In this document: positions 1 to 5,933 of the stretch, in pieces
Numbering within the stretch: position 1 is the stretch's first letter
Layout of the letters: each line of letters begins with the position of its first letter
Source: Planctomycetota bacterium
Lineage (GTDB): Bacteria; Planctomycetota; Planctomycetia; Isosphaerales; Isosphaeraceae
Direction of reading: 5' to 3'
DNA: 7,959 bases
Assembly: GCA_021777685.1 (NCBI GenBank)
Contig: JAJYDH010000306.1
Span: forward strand, 1 to 7,959
Made by a program: the position numbers and the translations under genes
The notes under the pieces: model-generated
Told to the model about the DNA's origin: nothing
Databases searched by the model: none
Seen by the model: only the letters and a program-made list of their open reading frames with translations

Positions 1-207
1 TTGCAGCCCCGGAGGGGCGACCGTCAGTAGCCCGGGGTGAAACCCTGGGAGGATGGACGCGGCGAGGGAGATTGAGCCCTGGAAGGGCGACCGTTCCGCC
101 GCGACCGGGGCGACTGCCGCCCATCCAGGGCTCGATGGACCTGGATCGGGTCCCGAGTCCCGGGGGGCGCCCCGGGCTACTGACGGTCGCCCCTCCGAGG
201 CTGCAAG
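1..207. repeat. Long inverted-repeat element with nested palindromes
   Basis: Positions 1-37 and 171-207 are reverse complements with one mismatch (position 9 against 199). A third, direct, partly matching copy of the arm start lies at 72-93. Inside the loop there is a perfect 10-bp inverted repeat (74-83 with 124-133, GAGCCCTGGA / TCCAGGGCTC). The whole can fold into one long stem carrying an inner hairpin. It contains no transposase and no convincing gene. The arm begins at base 1, so the element may extend beyond the window. It looks like a non-autonomous dispersed palindromic repeat (REP/BIME or MITE-like); that it is dispersed is inference, because only one copy is visible here. Confidence 0.75.
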
Positions 208-333
208 TTGAGACGTATGCCGAACTTACGACACACTCAGCCGAGGACGGCGGGGCAAGCCCTACCCTCCATGTGTCATCCGCTCGTGATCCGCTGTAAT
301 TTTCCTGTCTATCTATAATCAGTCTCAGTTGCG

Positions 334-471
334 TTAATAAAACGCCAAAGTCTCCTCCGGGTGAAGGTCGTCGCCGGTCGGGTGGGCCGTTCGGAAGTTT
401 TCCATCCGGCCGATCACCGATGCCACGCCCTCACCCCGGCCTGGGCTGTCGAAAAGCTGGCCTTGATCGAG
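334..471 (-). pseudogene. Possible remnant of the 3' end of a gene
   Basis: On the minus strand, directly after an in-frame TGA at 472-474, 45 codons stay open to a TAA at 334-336. The predicted residues end in the stretch HPTGDDLHPEETLAFY. Third positions are mostly G or C and the residue mix looks protein-like rather than the Arg/Pro/Gly-rich output of random high-GC sequence. The only starts are a GTG at 415-417 and an ATG at 403-405 (23 residues), neither with a clear Shine-Dalgarno. I do not recognise a family. It could be the decayed tail of a gene, a very short real gene, or chance. Confidence 0.2.
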
Positions 472-637
472 TCATTGACTCATGCTGAATGCGTCGGGTG
501 CGGGCTCTGAGCCGCAGGACGGAGGATATGGAAGGATCGGGCCGCCGCCGGGCATCGCGAGGTCGGCTCCTTGAGGGTCAAGGTCCGCGACCTCCAGGCC
601 TGGCGCGACCTCTGGAATCAGCGGGCCTTGGCCTCGG

Positions 638-660
638 AAAAGCCGGATCTCAGATCCGGC
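638..660 (-). terminator. Intrinsic terminator of citrate synthase
   Basis: Starting 21 bp past the citrate synthase stop, the minus strand reads a perfect 9-bp stem, GCCGGATCT, a single-base centre (in practice an 8-bp stem with a 3-nt loop), and its complement. TTTT follows at once (AAAA on the plus strand at 638-641). A GC-rich stem plus a T-run just after the stop is the classic rho-independent layout. The T-run is short. Confidence 0.65.
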
Positions 661-680
661 GGGCCGCGTCGGGACTTCGA

Positions 681-1832
681 TCACTGCCGCTTGTCGATCG
701 GGACGACCTGCCGGTTGGGCGGGCCGATGTACCTGGCCCGGGGGCGCATCAGGCGGTTGTGGTCGAGCTGCTCGATGATGTGGGCCGCCCAGCCGGCGAC
801 CCTCGCCATCGCGAAAATCGGCGTGTAGATGTGGATCTCCAGGCCCATGTAGTGATAGAGCCGGGCGCTGGGCCAGTCGACGTTGGCGGGCAGGGCCTTC
901 TGCTCGGTCACGGCCTTCTCGATCGGCTCGGCGATCCGCTCCCAGCGGTCCTCGCCCACCTCGGCCGCCAGGGCGGCGCAGTGCGTCTTCAAGATCCGGG
1001 CGCGGGGGTCGCCGTTCTTGTAGACGCGGTGGCCGAAGCCCATGATCCGCTCCTTGCGGGCCAGGGCGTCCTGAATCCACGACTCGGCCTTCTCGGGCGA
1101 TCCGACCCGCTCCAGGACCTTCCACGCCTCCTCGTTGGCGCCACCGTGGAGCGACCCCTTGAGGGTGCCGATCGCCGCGACGATGCCCGAATAGATGTCC
1201 GAGAGCGTCGAGACCGTGACCCGGCCGGAGAAGGTCGAGGCGTTCAGCTCGTGCTCGGCGTAGAGGACCAGCGAGAGGTCGAACGCCTTGTGCATCGCCT
1301 CGCTGGGGACCTCGCCGGAGATCATGTAGAGGAAGTTGCTCGAGAAGTCGAGGTCGGCCCGGGGGGCGAGCGGCTCCTGTCCCCGGTCGATCCGCTCGCG
1401 GGCGGCGACGGCCGTGGGCATCTGCGCGAGCATCCGCTCGGCCTTGCGGACGTTGGCGGCGTGGTCGGTCGGCGGGGCGTTGACCTCGGGGTCGAAGTGG
1501 GCCAGGACGCTCACCGATGTCCGGAGCACGTCCATCGGGTGATTCCCCTTGGGGATCTGGCCGAGGAGCGCGATGAGGGGCCCCGGCAGGGCGCGGGCCG
1601 CCCTGGTCCGGGACTGGAACGCCTCCAGCTCCGCCCGCGTCGGCAGCTCTCCGTGGAGCAGCAGGTAGGCGGTCTCCGGGTACGAGACGGTCGCGGCGAG
1701 GTCCTCGATCTGGTAGCCGCGATACTCCAGGCCGCCGGCACCTTGCTTCCCCTCGACGTTGGAGATCGCCGTCTCATTGGCGATCACACCTTCCAGGCCG
1801 GGGTAATAGTGATCTTCCGACGCAGTGCTCAT
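681..1832 (-). CDS. gltA: Citrate synthase
   Basis: Condenses acetyl-CoA with oxaloacetate to citrate, the entry step of the TCA cycle, in the cytoplasm. The protein is 383 residues, the usual size for the short, dimeric type of bacterial and archaeal citrate synthase. The active-site pieces are visible in order: His194 in YAEHELNAST, His229 in SLHGGANE, His268 in GFGHRVYKNGDPRA (the family signature) and Asp319 in NVDWPSARLYHYMG. His229, His268 and Asp319 match the catalytic triad. The C-terminal RPRARYIGP supplies the substrate-binding arginine region, so the gene is complete. The start chosen is the ATG at 1830-1832, with GGAG 11 nt upstream. The frame stays open to an ATG at 1970, but that longer start would overlap a promoter-like -10 and adds only Arg/Gly-rich residues. 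The gene has its own promoter candidate and terminator, so it is probably monocistronic. A 2-methylcitrate synthase activity cannot be excluded from sequence alone, but no prp genes are nearby. Confidence 0.95.
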   Translation of the reverse strand: MSTASEDHYYPGLEGVIANETAISNVEGKQGAGGLEYRGYQIEDLAATVSYPETAYLLLHGELPTRAELEAFQSRTRAARALPGPLIALLGQIPKGNHPMDVLRTSVSVLAHFDPEVNAPPTDHAANVRKAERMLAQMPTAVAARERIDRGQEPLAPRADLDFSSNFLYMISGEVPSEAMHKAFDLSLVLYAEHELNASTFSGRVTVSTLSDIYSGIVAAIGTLKGSLHGGANEEAWKVLERVGSPEKAESWIQDALARKERIMGFGHRVYKNGDPRARILKTHCAALAAEVGEDRWERIAEPIEKAVTEQKALPANVDWPSARLYHYMGLEIHIYTPIFAMARVAGWAAHIIEQLDHNRLMRPRARYIGPPNRQVVPIDKRQ

Positions 1833-1875
1833 GGCGGACTTCGCTCCAACGAGGTGAGCAATACCAGCAGGCCGA

Positions 1876-1908
1876 GACCGGTACGACCGGTCCTCGCCCG
1901 TCGACGGG
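1876..1908 (-). promoter_or_regulatory. Tandem hairpins in the citrate synthase leader
   Basis: Two perfect inverted repeats lie side by side 44-76 bp upstream of the citrate synthase start. One is GACCGGT-ACG-ACCGGTC (1876-1892) and the other is the 12-nt palindrome CCCGTCGACGGG (1897-1908). With the promoter proposed at 1967-1995, both fall in the transcribed leader. They could be RNA structure or operator half-sites for a dimeric regulator. No known riboswitch or regulator site is recognised. Confidence 0.35.
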
Positions 1909-1966
1909 CCGGGCCTTTCACGAGCGCCCCCGCCCCGACCGCGACGGGCACCGCGACCTCCCTTGA

Positions 1967-1995
1967 ACACTATCCGACATCAAGGCTTCGGTCAA
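1967..1995 (-). promoter_or_regulatory. Sigma-70-like promoter for citrate synthase
   Basis: On the minus strand, TTGACC (1990-1995) and TAGTGT (1967-1972) are separated by exactly 17 bp. The -35 matches the consensus at 5 of 6 positions and the -10 at 4 of 6. Transcription would start near 1960 and leave a leader of roughly 125-130 nt. It stands out in a region otherwise very GC-rich. Motif matching alone gives only moderate confidence. Confidence 0.45.
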
Positions 1996-2199
1996 AGGGA
2001 CGAGGCCGGGCCTCGCGGATTCGCGTCCGGGGCCCGGATCATCGCCCCGGATGGAGGGCCGGAGGGACTTCGAGGCCGTTTTCCGGACTCCGGCGAGACT
2101 CCTCGCTCTCGTCTCGCCCAGTGTAAGCGAACCCGGGCCCGGCTTCCACCGCCTCCCGGCCGAGTTCCGAGCCGCCCCCGATCCGGGGCGCAAACCTGA

Positions 2200-2240
2200 A
2201 GGGGGCCATCGACTTGCCGTGAAGCAAGCCGAGGCCCCCT
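2200..2240. other. Composite GC-rich hairpin, possible terminator
   Basis: An outer perfect 8-bp stem, AGGGGGCC (2200-2207) with GGCCCCCT (2233-2240), encloses an inner 5-bp stem, CTTGC (2213-2217) with GCAAG (2224-2228), and a 6-nt loop. It lies about 120 bp past the stop of the large membrane protein on the minus strand. No T-run follows on either strand, so an intrinsic terminator is unproven. It could instead be a structured RNA element. Confidence 0.35.
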
Positions 2241-2360
2241 GGTCAGTACGACCCCTCCGACTCCCACCCCCAAGGTGAGTTGTCCACGCCTTCCGCCCAG
2301 ATTGCGCGGACAGCCGGAGAGGGACGCTTGCTCGTGGTTCGTGGTGGCGATTCGCTCGCC

Positions 2361-4529
2361 TCACGGACCTGTTTTAGTCCCGAGAATCGGAAGGGGAAGG
2401 GACCCTGCCGAATTTTTCCCGGAGTTTTCTTCCGGCTCGCGGGGTCGATTCGTGCGGACCCGGTAGACCGCGTACCGCCCCTCGACCCGGAGCAATTCCA
2501 GCGGGCCGTCCGGGTCGCCCGGGGGTCGGGCCGCGGCCAGGACGTGCGTGGCTCCCTGGCGGAGGGCGAGCGCCGCGCGCCCGGCGTCGGTCAGCCGGCC
2601 GTATCGGGCTTCGAGGGCGTGACGATCCGCCAGGTAGGCCCGGACGAACCCGGCCGTCGGGCCGTCGAAGCCGACGTGGTCGCGATAACGCCCCGACCAG
2701 TCGGCGAGGCCCTCGGCGTGGTAGGGGCTCGCCGCCCGGTTGAAGGCCAGCGGTCGCCTCGACCAGAGCCGGAACGTCTTGGGGCCGGGAGGGCCGACGA
2801 ACCGGGCCGAGGCCGGCGTGTTCTCGCGGGCCCAGACCGCCAGCCGCTCCAGGTCGTCCGCGGGGACTTCCGCGAACCGGCAGCGCCCGACCAGACCGGC
2901 CGACCAGCCATGCGCCGAGGGATCGGAGACAATCCAGGGGACCGCCAGGGCCGACGCCGGGACCGCCCAGGCCCCGACCATCGCCCAGGCCAGCCGCCGG
3001 GGGGTCCAGCACAACCGGCGGGTCGCCAGGCTCGCCGCACCCAGGGCCCCGAGTCCCGCCAGCAGCGCGACGTGGCCCGACTCGGTGTCGTGCCTCGCCA
3101 GGAACGCCAGGCCCAGGGCCAGGACCGCCAGCCCCGAGCCGTCGCGGGCGGCCTTCGAGGCCGAGGCCCATTCGAGCGCCGCCATCGTCAGGTCGACCGC
3201 CGTCGCCACGACCAGCGACCAGTCTCCCGCCAGCCCGGAGCCGATCAGGACGGCCCGGCCCCGGCTCGCGAGGTCGCCCCGGCCCCAGAGCATCGCCAAC
3301 CGGCCCGAGACCGCGACCAGCGCCAGCCCCCGGGCCAGGGTCGCCATCCGGAACGGCTGGAAGACCGTCACCCGGACGTCGCCGACCACCTCGACCGCCA
3401 GGTAAGCCAGGCCGAGGCTCGTCAGGTTGACCGCCATCAGGGCCGCCAGCCTCGACCGGGCCGCCGGCCAGGGCCCGGACCCCGACCCGACGAACGCCAG
3501 GAGGGCGAGCGTCGGATAGCAGCCCCAGGCGAGCCACTGGGGCATCCGCCAGGTAGAAGGCAGCATGTGCTGCGGCCCCTGGACCATCACCGCCAGGAGC
3601 CGGAATTCCTCCGGCGGCAGCCCCTCGAAGAGCCGCCCTCCCTGCCCCGCCATCAGGGCCAGCCCGGGCGCCAGAGCCAGGCCGAGGACGCCGATCGCCG
3701 CGATCGCGACCGGCCGGCTCACGCCGCTCCAGGCCGGCCGGATCGCCCAGACGGACCAGCCCGCCGCCAGGGTCAGGCCCAGTTGGAGCCCGACGGACGG
3801 GTGGACCAGCGTCGCCAGGCCGAGGCAGCCCCCGCCCGCCCAGACCCCTCGCCTCGGGTCCCCGATCGCCGAGGCCAGCGCCAGCCATCCGAGCGCAAAC
3901 CCGACCAGTCGGTCGAGTAACGTCGCCTCGAACAGGTGGTTCGTGCCGATGTTCCCCGCCTTGGCGGCCAGAACGAGGACGACGGCGATCAGCCCGACCC
4001 GGCCCCCAACCTCGGGCCAGACGGCCCTCGCCAGACGGTCCACGCCCAGGCTCGTGGCGACCAGGGTCAGGGCGAACAACCCGAGCAACGCCGCCGCCAG
4101 GCCGAACGGCCGGCTCGACCAGTCGAGCAGGGTGAGATAGCCCCGATGCGGGTTGAAGGCGTCGAAGGCCCGGACGAACGGGTCGGTCGCGAAGAGCGCC
4201 GGGTCCTGGGCGTGGAGGAGCAGCGGCAGGCGATATGCCTGGTCGCCGTCGAACGAGTGGTAGCCGCGCAAGGTCAGGTAGAGGCCGAAGATGAGGAGGA
4301 ACCAGGCCCAGCGGGGTGGCGAGCCGTGATTTATGGCGACCTCAACATTGTCTGCCTCCCTCTCCCTTTGGGAGAGGGCCGGGGAGAGGGGCGTGACACC
4401 ACCAGCCGGGTCGGAATTGGCCGGTTCGAGCCCCACTCGAGATGCGACGTCCCTCACCCCCGGCCCCTCTCCCAAAGGCGGAGGGGAGACAGACTCGCGA
4501 TCAACGTCAGGACCCAATCCCGTGGCCAT
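2361..4529 (-). CDS. Large polytopic membrane protein, GT-C-like layout
   Basis: Read from the first ATG the protein is 722 residues. Residues 74-534 are strongly hydrophobic with roughly 11-14 predicted membrane spans; a soluble domain follows at about 540-700. The first span (about 74-88) is followed by HSFDGDQAYRLP, a DxD-type motif (Asp94, Asp96) in the first loop, and then by ATDPFV. The soluble domain begins with LAVWARENTPASARFVGPP, resembling the start of the C-terminal domain in membrane glycosyltransferases and in planctomycete DUF6798-type proteins. A GT-C-fold sugar transferase is therefore a reasonable inference, not a demonstrated function. Residues 13-60 are encoded by the palindromic repeat at 4351-4494. 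The ATG at 4527-4529 has GGGGAGGG 6 nt upstream. There is no ATG, GTG or TTG between the repeat and the first span, so translation must start in or before the repeat (alternative GTGs at residues 25 and 32). The gene lies 78 bp after the CvpA-family gene and is probably co-transcribed with it. Confidence 0.8.
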   Translation of the reverse strand: MATGLGPDVDRESVSPPPLGEGPGVRDVASRVGLEPANSDPAGGVTPLSPALSQREREADNVEVAINHGSPPRWAWFLLIFGLYLTLRGYHSFDGDQAYRLPLLLHAQDPALFATDPFVRAFDAFNPHRGYLTLLDWSSRPFGLAAALLGLFALTLVATSLGVDRLARAVWPEVGGRVGLIAVVLVLAAKAGNIGTNHLFEATLLDRLVGFALGWLALASAIGDPRRGVWAGGGCLGLATLVHPSVGLQLGLTLAAGWSVWAIRPAWSGVSRPVAIAAIGVLGLALAPGLALMAGQGGRLFEGLPPEEFRLLAVMVQGPQHMLPSTWRMPQWLAWGCYPTLALLAFVGSGSGPWPAARSRLAALMAVNLTSLGLAYLAVEVVGDVRVTVFQPFRMATLARGLALVAVSGRLAMLWGRGDLASRGRAVLIGSGLAGDWSLVVATAVDLTMAALEWASASKAARDGSGLAVLALGLAFLARHDTESGHVALLAGLGALGAASLATRRLCWTPRRLAWAMVGAWAVPASALAVPWIVSDPSAHGWSAGLVGRCRFAEVPADDLERLAVWARENTPASARFVGPPGPKTFRLWSRRPLAFNRAASPYHAEGLADWSGRYRDHVGFDGPTAGFVRAYLADRHALEARYGRLTDAGRAALALRQGATHVLAAARPPGDPDGPLELLRVEGRYAVYRVRTNRPREPEENSGKNSAGSLPLPILGTKTGP
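4351..4494. repeat. Palindromic repeat inside the membrane-protein frame
   Basis: About 45 bases at each end (4351-4397 and 4449-4494) are imperfect reverse complements, starting TCTG and ending CAGA. Each arm carries its own sub-hairpin. The left one is a perfect 9-bp stem, CCCTCTCCC-TTT-GGGAGAGGG (4358-4378). The right one (about 4464-4486) is imperfect. The element is 144 bp, a multiple of three, and has no stop in the minus-strand frame of the 2361-4529 gene. There it encodes stretches such as SPPPLGEGPGVRD and TPLSPALSQRERE. The CCCTCTCCC...GGGAGAGGG type of repeat is common between genes in many bacteria; finding it in an open frame is less usual. No target-site duplication is evident. 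Confidence 0.75.
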
Positions 4530-4535
4530 CCCTGA

Positions 4536-4543
4536 CCCTCCCC
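4536..4543 (-). promoter_or_regulatory. Shine-Dalgarno supporting the upstream ATG
   Basis: GGGGAGGG on the minus strand ends 6 nt before the ATG at 4527-4529, an ideal spacing. It favours the long start of the membrane protein, which runs through the repeat. A rival lies within the repeat: a GGGAGAGGGG run sits a few bases before the in-frame GTG at 4455-4457. Confidence 0.5.
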
Positions 4544-4549
4544 GGCCGG

Positions 4550-4570
4550 TCGGCCCGGAGGTCGGGCCGA
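4550..4570. other. Hairpin between the CvpA-family and membrane-protein genes
   Basis: A perfect 8-bp stem, TCGGCCCG (4550-4557) with CGGGCCGA (4563-4570), encloses a 5-nt loop. It occupies the 78-bp gap between the two minus-strand genes, just upstream of the Shine-Dalgarno of the second. There is no T-run. It may tune RNA stability or partial termination between the two genes. Confidence 0.45.
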
Positions 4571-4607
4571 TGGGCGAGGGGGAGTCTGACGCGAGTCGAG
4601 CGATCGG

Positions 4608-5354
4608 TCAACGCGGATCGCCGGTCACGGCCCGGTCGAGCCGGCGGAAGGCCTCGTCGAACTTCTCGGTGAAGTCGGGGGCCGTCGGGTCGAGGGCGTC
4701 CGGGGCGGGTAGGTCGAGACGAGGGGGCCGGCTCGCGGTCTGGACTGGCGGGGGCTCGGGGGCCTCGGCCGGCCCGGGCTCGCTCGGGCCGGGTTCGGCC
4801 GAGGGGCTGGCCACTCCCATCTTCCGGACGTGCCCCACGAAGTGCTGGACCGGCGCCGCGGCCCAGATCTGGTCGGCCGGCCGGTATTTCTCGTTCAGGG
4901 CCAGGGCCCGCGACGTCCTGAGCTGATCGGCCGCCCAGGGGACCTGCTTGACCCAGGTCAGGGCGTACTTGTCGATCGCCCCGACCAGGAACGCGGCGAC
5001 GACCGCCCCCTTGCCGATCGACATCAGGAATCCGGCGAACTGGTCCGCGCGGTTGGGCTCGGGCTCGCCGTAAGGCCGTCTCCGATAAAGCTTGACGACC
5101 AGAGTCCCCAGGCCGGCCATCGCGATGTACGACGCCACGGCCGACGCCCACCAGAGCATCCGGTCGAACAGCGCGGGCGGGATCGACGCCAGGTAGGGCG
5201 CGACGTGGGGCCGGGCCCAGTCGCGCAGAGGCCCGGCCGCGTAGACGCAGCCCACCACGCTCCCCAGCCGGATCGCCTGGAGGACGAACCCGCGGAACCA
5301 GCCCCGGATCGCCCCGATCAAGACCATCACCCCGAGCGCGATATCCAACCCCAT
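4608..5354 (-). CDS. CvpA-family membrane protein
   Basis: This 248-residue protein has the CvpA (colicin V production protein) layout: a short N-terminus (MGLDIALGVMVLIGAIRGWF) with the family-typical G-x-x-RGxxRGF loop at residues 14-23, and four predicted spans at about 3-16, 23-41, 66-88 and 105-127. CvpA proteins are inner-membrane proteins linked to envelope homeostasis and colicin V export; their biochemical role is not settled. After residue 180 comes a Pro/Glu/Ala-rich linker (about 183-225), then a short charged tail (FTEKFDEAFRRLDRA). The tail makes the protein longer than the roughly 160-residue E. coli CvpA; such tails are seen in planctomycete homologues, as far as I recall. The ATG at 5352-5354 has GGAGGAGGGG (5363-5372) upstream at good spacing. 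The next gene follows after 78 bp, suggesting an operon. No purF or mutS neighbour is present. Confidence 0.85.
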   Translation of the reverse strand: MGLDIALGVMVLIGAIRGWFRGFVLQAIRLGSVVGCVYAAGPLRDWARPHVAPYLASIPPALFDRMLWWASAVASYIAMAGLGTLVVKLYRRRPYGEPEPNRADQFAGFLMSIGKGAVVAAFLVGAIDKYALTWVKQVPWAADQLRTSRALALNEKYRPADQIWAAAPVQHFVGHVRKMGVASPSAEPGPSEPGPAEAPEPPPVQTASRPPRLDLPAPDALDPTAPDFTEKFDEAFRRLDRAVTGDPR

Positions 5355-5480
5355 GGGTCCAGCCCCTCCTCCGGTCTTCGTCCGCGGTGCCTACTCGTGG
5401 ATTCGCCGGCGGAGGACCAATCTTGAGTTCCATCCACCGGGCTGTATCCCTTCCATCGGCCGGCCCGGCCCGCCACTTGA

Positions 5481-5514
5481 ATGATAGCGGATCTTTCAGC
5501 GTCTTTCCGCTCAA
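5481..5514 (-). promoter_or_regulatory. Weak promoter-like stretch upstream of the CvpA-family gene
   Basis: This is the least GC-rich stretch before the CvpA-family gene. On the minus strand TTGAGC (5509-5514) precedes TATCAT (5481-5486), but the spacing is 22 bp, too long for a normal sigma-70 site. GGAAA overlaps the spacer and could be an ECF-type -35. It would leave a leader of about 120 nt. Confidence 0.25.
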
Positions 5515-5559
5515 TGGATCGGGTCGGCAGGGTCATTCCAAGGTCCTCGGTCCGGCGAC

Positions 5560-5683
5560 GCCCCCCACCCCAACCTTCCCCCGCGAGGGGCGGGGGTTAG
5601 GGGGCCGGACGCAGGCGGATCTCCCCGGCCGAAGGCCGGATCTGGCCCCCTCCCCCCTTGCGGGGGAGGGTTGGGTTGGGGGG
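5560..5683. repeat. Palindromic repeat with C-rich arms
   Basis: The arms at 5560-5604 and 5646-5683 are imperfect reverse complements (one reads GCCCCCCACCCCAACC, the other GGTTGGGTTGGGGGGC). The centre contains a separate hairpin, CCGGCC-GAA-GGCCGG (5625-5639), flanked by GATC on both sides. The right arm carries its own stem, CCCTCCCCC/GGGGGAGGG. It is a different sequence from the element at 4351-4494, though built the same way. It contains no gene. Confidence 0.75.
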
Positions 5684-5699
5684 CAATGGACGCGGACTT

Positions 5700-5931
5700 G
5701 ACCCTTGAACGACCCTGACCGGGTCGGCGATGGGATGGTCGGACACCTCGGGCTTCGCCAGCCCGTCCGAGGGCACGACCCAACCCCTCCTCTCGCCCGG
5801 CACGCGGGCGGCTCCGCAGTGGAGGCAATTCCGGGAACGGACGGACGAGGATGTCCAGGTCCGTGCCAAGACCAACGAGGCTGAACCACCGGCAGGCCGG
5901 GCAACGCCTGGGGATCAGGCAATGCTCGTAC
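5700..5931 (-). pseudogene. Possible frameshifted zinc-ribbon remnant
   Basis: On the minus strand one frame reads EYEHCLIPRRCPACRWFSLV (Cys codons of CPAC at 5892-5903) and continues plausibly to about 5825. The next frame then reads NCLHCGAARVPGERRGWVVP (CLHC at 5816-5827) and on toward 5700. A CPxC and a CxxC about 25 residues apart would suit a small zinc ribbon, but they are in different frames and no start codon is visible. Repeats flank it on both sides. I do not recognise the family, and chance is possible. Confidence 0.2.
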
Positions 5932-5933
5932 TC

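Larger units (their letters stand above)
208..680. other. Non-coding stretch downstream of citrate synthase
   Basis: This stretch lies between the repeat at 1-207 and the end of citrate synthase. It holds the citrate synthase terminator (638-660), a locally AT-rich island at about 293-345 that is unlike its surroundings, and a short open tail on the minus strand (334-471). A 13-nt palindrome, GAGTCATTGACTC, spans 469-481. No complete gene with a start, a ribosome binding site and convincing composition could be found on either strand. Confidence 0.6.
1833..2360. other. Intergenic region upstream of citrate synthase
   Basis: These 528 bp separate the stop of the large membrane protein from the citrate synthase start. 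They carry the citrate synthase promoter candidate (1967-1995), two small hairpins in its leader (1876-1908) and a composite GC-rich hairpin (2200-2240). A minus-strand frame at 2039-2209 encodes 56 residues (MAPFRFAPRIGGG...), but it has no Shine-Dalgarno and no recognisable motif. I do not call it a gene. Confidence 0.6.

Noticed and set aside
72..299. Plus-strand frame of 75 codons near the window start
   Set aside because: It lies largely inside the inverted-repeat element and has no ribosome binding site.
314..319. Perfect TATAAT on the plus strand
   Set aside because: No -35-like hexamer lies at 16-18 bp and no plus-strand gene follows. It is best explained by the local AT-rich island.
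681..1970. Longer citrate synthase start at 1970
   Set aside because: The extra 46 residues are Arg/Gly-rich and not family-like, and that start overlaps the putative -10 element. The ATG at 1832 begins the typical N-terminus.
489..2126. Long plus-strand open frame (545 codons) opposite citrate synthase
   Set aside because: It is the antisense of a clear citrate synthase gene. The frame stays open because the sequence is GC-rich, and the product is Arg/Gly/Val-rich with no family motif.
2039..2227. Small minus-strand frame (MAPFRFAPRIGGG...)
   Set aside because: The residue mix is somewhat protein-like, but it lacks a ribosome binding site and its start overlaps a strong hairpin. Conservation would be needed before calling it.
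1918..2364. Minus-strand frame of 148 codons upstream of citrate synthase
   Set aside because: It has no Shine-Dalgarno and no motif, its composition is low-complexity Arg/Ser/Gly, and it overlaps the citrate synthase promoter candidate.
2374..3888. Second minus-strand frame (504 codons) inside the membrane-protein gene
   Set aside because: It is a Gly/Arg/Pro-rich shadow in another frame, with no hydrophobic pattern or motif.
2280..3920. Long plus-strand open frame (546 codons) opposite the membrane protein
   Set aside because: The product is almost entirely Arg/Pro/Gln/Gly with no domain. The minus strand gives a coherent multi-span membrane protein.
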